64,000 nucleotides of DNA. It comes from Lichenostomus cassidix (Eukaryota > Chordata > Aves > Passeriformes > Meliphagidae). The DNA lies in NCBI GenBank assembly GCA_008360975.2, contig CM039193.1:13258501-13322500 (forward strand), in the 5' to 3' direction. Positions 22,007-64,000 of the stretch are shown one piece after another. Within the stretch, counting starts at the first letter, position 1. Each line of letters begins with the position of its first letter. The notes beneath the pieces are model-generated. The model was not told where the DNA came from, ran no database searches, and saw only the letters and a program-made list of their open reading frames with translations. The translations under genes were made by a program, and so were the position numbers.

Positions 22007-24342
22007 GAGTTTAACTTCAGTTGCCTTAAAGGTGATTTTCAGAAGTAGGTTTACCACAGTAGGTAGAACTTTGAAAACTCCTCGTTGTTATTTCATATTT
22101 TCTATGATGTATTTCATGACGTCATAGCCAGAAAGCTCCATTTTGGCCTCTCAGATTTTGTTTCCTATAAACTGGGAAAGTGCAACAAAGTGACTCTTGC
22201 TGGGTAACCTACCCAAGAGCTTCCCAAGACAGCATGGAAAATTTATTTAGCTGTTTTAGGGTATTTTAGTCAAATTGTCCATAGATAGATAGTTTCAATA
22301 GAGCTGGATCTAGGGTAGTAATCCCTTTTGCACATGAATACTCTAATCGCTTTATTTCTCTGTGGTTAACAACAACCATTCATAAAAGACTTGCATGATG
22401 TGATACTCTAGACTGAGACCATATTCCACACATTCCCTCCCATTCTTCAAACATTGCAAAGTGAATTTGAGCTTTGGAGCTTCTTGGTGAAAAATTATTA
22501 GTAAAAGGACTCCCAAGTATAATAAAATTATTACACAGTTTTATTTTGAAGAACATTTTGCATTTGTTTTAATACAAAATGATGTAGGTCAAGAAATAAT
22601 TTACAAACCTTTAAGTTCTTATCCTGGCATTTGAAATAAGAATGATTTCAGAGGAAGTCTGTAAGCTATTCATAGGAAACTGTCATTATGTACAAAATGT
22701 TTATTGACATGTTTTAAACATCACATTTGTAAAAATGTGAACTGGATTGCTATCTAGCATATGAACTACAGGTAAAACCTGATAAGATAACTTGTTAGAA
22801 CAAGTCATTGTTATCCAGTGCTAACAAAATAGACAGTAGCTTTCAGAGTGTTTTAATTATCCTCCAAGGTCATTTCAGCCTCAAAGACATTTCAGGGTTT
22901 TACTGCATTGTGAACAATATCGAAGCCCTCTCTTGATTGCATAAAAATAAATCTTTGAAAGAGTACACATAGAACAACAGAAAGGTAGAGGCAATAAAAT
23001 TGTTTTTATATCGAGGTTTTTGGTTCTGTGTAGAATCATATTATCATATTTCTTCTCTTTCCAAGCAGAGAAGGTAGTACTGAAGTAAAGCATTTTCATT
23101 TACCTGTGAAGTAGTTTCTGCCCAAGATGTCTCCTGGGTCAAATTAGGTTATGCAGGTATTAAACTCTGTCAAAACTAACTGCCTCAAGAATACCCTGGC
23201 ATGAACGTGTCAAGGTTTTTGGGTTTTGGTTTTTTTGCATGGGATTACTAAAAAAATAAAATTAGATCTTACTTTTCAGTAAAAAAAAAACCAAACCAAA
23301 AAAACACCAACAAAAACACAAAGAGAAAAAAACCACCCAAAGTTGGAATTACTTTAAATTTTTTTACCTTTCCAAGTATAAGACTGTAAGTAGTCAATGG
23401 TGCATCCCTTACGCAGAGAGATTCTTTTGACTCAATTATTAAAAAAAAAAAAAAATCTGTTCTGTTGCCAAGTTCAAACTTGACACTTTATCCCAAAAAG
23501 AGATTTACACTGAGAGGTGGCTCTATTTAAATATTTATGCTATAGATCTATATATTCCAAGTAAAAATACTTCTATCTAGAATTCTGTGGAGAGTTACAA
23601 TAATTAGGGTCCATAAATATTGCTGCAGTTCAATTACGGTACAATAATTACAAAATATAGAACATCTCTTTACAAATACAAATCATTGTATATTACAATT
23701 AATTTACAATATTTTCTACTATATAATTTTTAGCAAACTATCTTATCTAATTCTACTATAACCTGGTTGCAAGTGCATTAGTAAGAATGCAATTATTCCA
23801 GTATATTTTGCCCTTAACGTGATAGTCATAAAACAGACCATCTGAACGATATTTTCCTATGTAAACTGATGTTACATATGACGGATTATTCTTTATATAA
23901 CTTCTTTTTCCAACGATCTCTAACAGGTAGAGCATGACAAAGTGTATTTTAGAAGAGCATTAAGAAAAGAAACCAGGAGGCAAGTTTAAAAACAATGTTA
24001 GAATGGATATGCAATGGGTAGCTGATATGCTCTTGAGCACTGAGGTAATGACATTATTGGTTGTCATCACTCATCTCATGTTGCTGTTTCCCACACAATT
24101 CTGTGCCAGACCTATACAGACATTTCCACTGACAAAATCCTGCTCTACTAGGAAGGACAGCAGCACAAGGTTGAAAGACAGGCAAGATATTACACCTCAG
24201 AATCCTGCTCTAGCCCTCAAAAAACTGATTGTCACAATCTGCTTGGTTTCAAAATAACCTTGTTCCTACGGAGGAACTGAAGATTCTGTGGGAGGAAACT
24301 TGACCTACCGCAGCTCTGATCACATTTCGGCAACCTGGAGAT

Positions 24343-24354
24343 AATAAATTTATT
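24343..24354. terminator. Palindromic AATAAATTTATT: poly(A) hexamer on both strands
   Basis: Perfect 12-bp palindrome giving AATAAA in each direction, 131-142 nt downstream of the CACNA1D stop on the minus strand. It could serve a proximal CACNA1D 3' end; use by CHDH would need a 6.4-kb UTR. Such a hexamer pair also arises by chance in AT-rich DNA. Confidence 0.3.
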
Positions 24355-24484
24355 AATTATGGCTTCCTTGAGGTGTGACATCACTCATACAAAACTTGGA
24401 TTGGTTATTCACTCCAGCTAGTGCCTAGCATCTTGAAATTATGAGGCACTTTTTCTGTTATTAGAACATTTTCCTTGCTAAATA

Positions 24485-62306
<37,822 letters not shown>

Positions 62307-64000
62307 CTGAACAGAGCAGGCAGGGTGCAAACGTTTGTGATTACACATGAAATGTCAAATATTTGCATACTTCTGTTTAGTTTTGCATAAACAGAAATTA
62401 GTTAAACAAAACCTGTGGTCTAATGAGAAAACAAAACGAAACCAAACAATATTGCCTACTGAAGGAAAAGCAACATATATGTGCATGTGTGTGTATATAT
62501 ATAATTATATATATACATGTACAGACACACACACAGACACACACACTACACATGCAGAACACACCATCAGATAAGCACGATGTTGGCAAGCAAGCCATCA
62601 TCCAAAATTGGTTTTGGACTTCTAGCAAGGCTGAAAAATTCTAACATATATACCCTAATGAGGACAACATGACCCCTTTCACTATATTTCTGCGAGACCA
62701 AGCCAATTGAAACCTCCTTAACATTAATGGTTTTGTGACAGTCTTATCTAAGTGATTGGTAAAAATATTCAAAGGGTCACATCTCATCACTGGCCAAACA
62801 TGCACAGTTATTGATGTGAAACTGTGCATAAAGATTAAAGAACTGACTTAATCTTCTATTTATAAACTAGGTCTAATGTAGGATCTCATCCTACATTTGC
62901 AGTCAGAGGTTGATTCTGTAGCCAGTGAAGTCAGTGCTAAGATCCACAGCAACCTGAAAAATTTCTTAATGCTTTTGATGCAGCCAGTCCAAGGTCTGAA
63001 AACTCATTTTCATAAATTGCTCCATCACCCTTCTGACCTTTTATGGCTTTAAATATATTCCCCATGTGTGTTTCACTGAGACATGGCTGCAAAGGGTTAT
63101 AAAGGACTATCACACAATTAGCTGACTATTGGCATAAAACTGCATGTTTGAGCAGAAAGGTACTTCAGAAGAATCCTCCAGCTAGGTTCCAGTGTGGAAC
63201 AAATCAAGATGTATTACAATTGTTAAGATAACTCTATGGAGACCAGAGTTTTCTGAAATATGTGGATTTTGCCTAGTTATTCTAGAAATCCACAACTGCC
63301 AAAATTACTGAACTTGCCTTTACCTCATTCAGATATATTAATGTATCAGTCAACCATGACTAAGGAATGTGCATTTCCTGACAAAAGCTGAAATGTACAT
63401 TTTTTACATGTACATTTCATGGTAGTTAATTTTAAAATACTAACTTTTCAGCCACTATTGAAGCTCTAAAATAGTACATTTAACAAGAAGTTTAAAACTA
63501 CAAGTGTGCTAATCTAACCTTATTTCTAGTTACACTTTTTATTACACAGTTTGCTCTAAGATAATGTTTTAGCTGAGTAGTTTAAGTTATTACATGAGTT
63601 GTTAGCAGAGAAAAGCATAATCAGTTCCAAAATATTTTAGAATTGGACTGATATTTGTCTCAAGATTTTAAACTGTCAGAATTTCTAGTAATTTCACAGT
63701 TTAAAGTAATGCACCTGAGTGCATTCCTATTTGAATAAACACTCATTTTGTGTGGAAATTTGCCCTTGGAGACTATGAGAGGAGCTGCTTCAGTAGACAA
63801 CAGCTCTGCATTTTATCCTTGGAGAGGAAGCACTGAGCAGGGTCAGGAAAGGCTCATTATGTTTCTAATGCTACTCTCTTTTAAAACACAAATTGCTACA
63901 ATTATTCCTTTGTTTAAGGAAGGGGCTGTAGGAGGAAAATAGATCAGAGTATTGTTATCTCTACAGCCCTTTGCACTGCATGCCCTGGTTCTTTGGGATA
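62307..64000 (-). other. CACNA1D: CACNA1D intron upstream of exon 31a (partial)
   Basis: Runs off the window; exon 30 (IVS1-S2) is not visible. Contains the AT/CA microsatellite and palindrome near 62480-62550. Confidence 0.8.
62480..62550. repeat. (TG/TA)n-(CA)n microsatellite with 26-bp perfect palindrome
   Basis: TG repeat, AT-rich palindrome (62492-62517, arms tgtatatatataa / ttatatatataca) and then an interrupted CA repeat. On the CACNA1D transcript the CA part reads UG-rich and lies roughly 215-245 nt upstream of exon 31a. Confidence 0.9.

Larger units (their letters stand above)
17957..24484. other. Convergent CHDH-CACNA1D region: 3' UTRs and intergenic DNA
   Basis: Contains the CHDH 3' UTR (left) and the CACNA1D 3' UTR (right); the boundary cannot be set without transcripts. 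A CR1 fragment lies at 18152-18232, T/G and A/C low-complexity runs near 18770-18812 and 23280-23340, poly-T at about 21985-22006 and strongly AT-rich sequence at 21200-21320. Minus-strand poly(A) hexamers (TTTATT on plus) occur at 24349-24354 and at several places in 22240-22700. The open frames here have no family resemblance. Confidence 0.6.

Overview
This is vertebrate nuclear DNA, almost certainly from a bird. Three conserved vertebrate genes lie in a known syntenic block, with short introns and 3' fragments of CR1 LINEs, the typical avian retroelement. I cannot name the species. There are no operons, CRISPR arrays or prokaryotic features. I see no viral gene and no toxin gene.

Layout, left to right. 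(1) 149-2201, plus strand: the last four coding exons of ACTR8, the INO80-complex actin-related protein, with a 3' UTR to about 2750. (2) 2750-5640: about 3 kb with no recognisable exon. In the mammalian gene order I know, IL17RB lies here, divergent from CHDH; I see no trace of it. (3) 5640-6495: a GC/CpG-rich island with a small minisatellite and a good splice donor, probably the CHDH promoter and non-coding first exon. (4) 9605-17956, plus strand: complete CHDH (mitochondrial choline dehydrogenase), seven coding exons, 609 residues, every junction in phase. (5) 17957-24484: convergent intergenic space and untranslated regions, with one CR1 fragment. (6) 24485-62306, minus strand: the 3' part of CACNA1D (L-type calcium channel Cav1.3). 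It runs from the mutually exclusive IVS3 exon pair through the domain IV voltage sensor and pore, EF hand, IQ domain and the long C-terminal tail to the last exon. Using one IVS3 exon, the pieces join in phase to 895 residues plus stop, and the exon count matches human exons 31-49. (7) 62307-64000: intron; the next upstream exon lies outside the window.

The genes do not form a pathway. ACTR8 is a chromatin factor, CHDH makes betaine aldehyde from choline in mitochondria, and Cav1.3 conducts low-threshold L-type calcium current. The most interesting material is regulatory and structural inside CACNA1D: the 31a/31b pair with a perfect palindrome and UG-rich tract in its upstream intron, a short exon 32 with two in-frame acceptors, the ADAR-editable IQ codons with a possible pairing partner in the downstream intron, and a 27-nt microexon 44. 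Elsewhere, note the apparent absence of IL17RB and an unrecognised ~350-bp sequence present twice, 2.7 kb apart. I found no convincing wholly new system.
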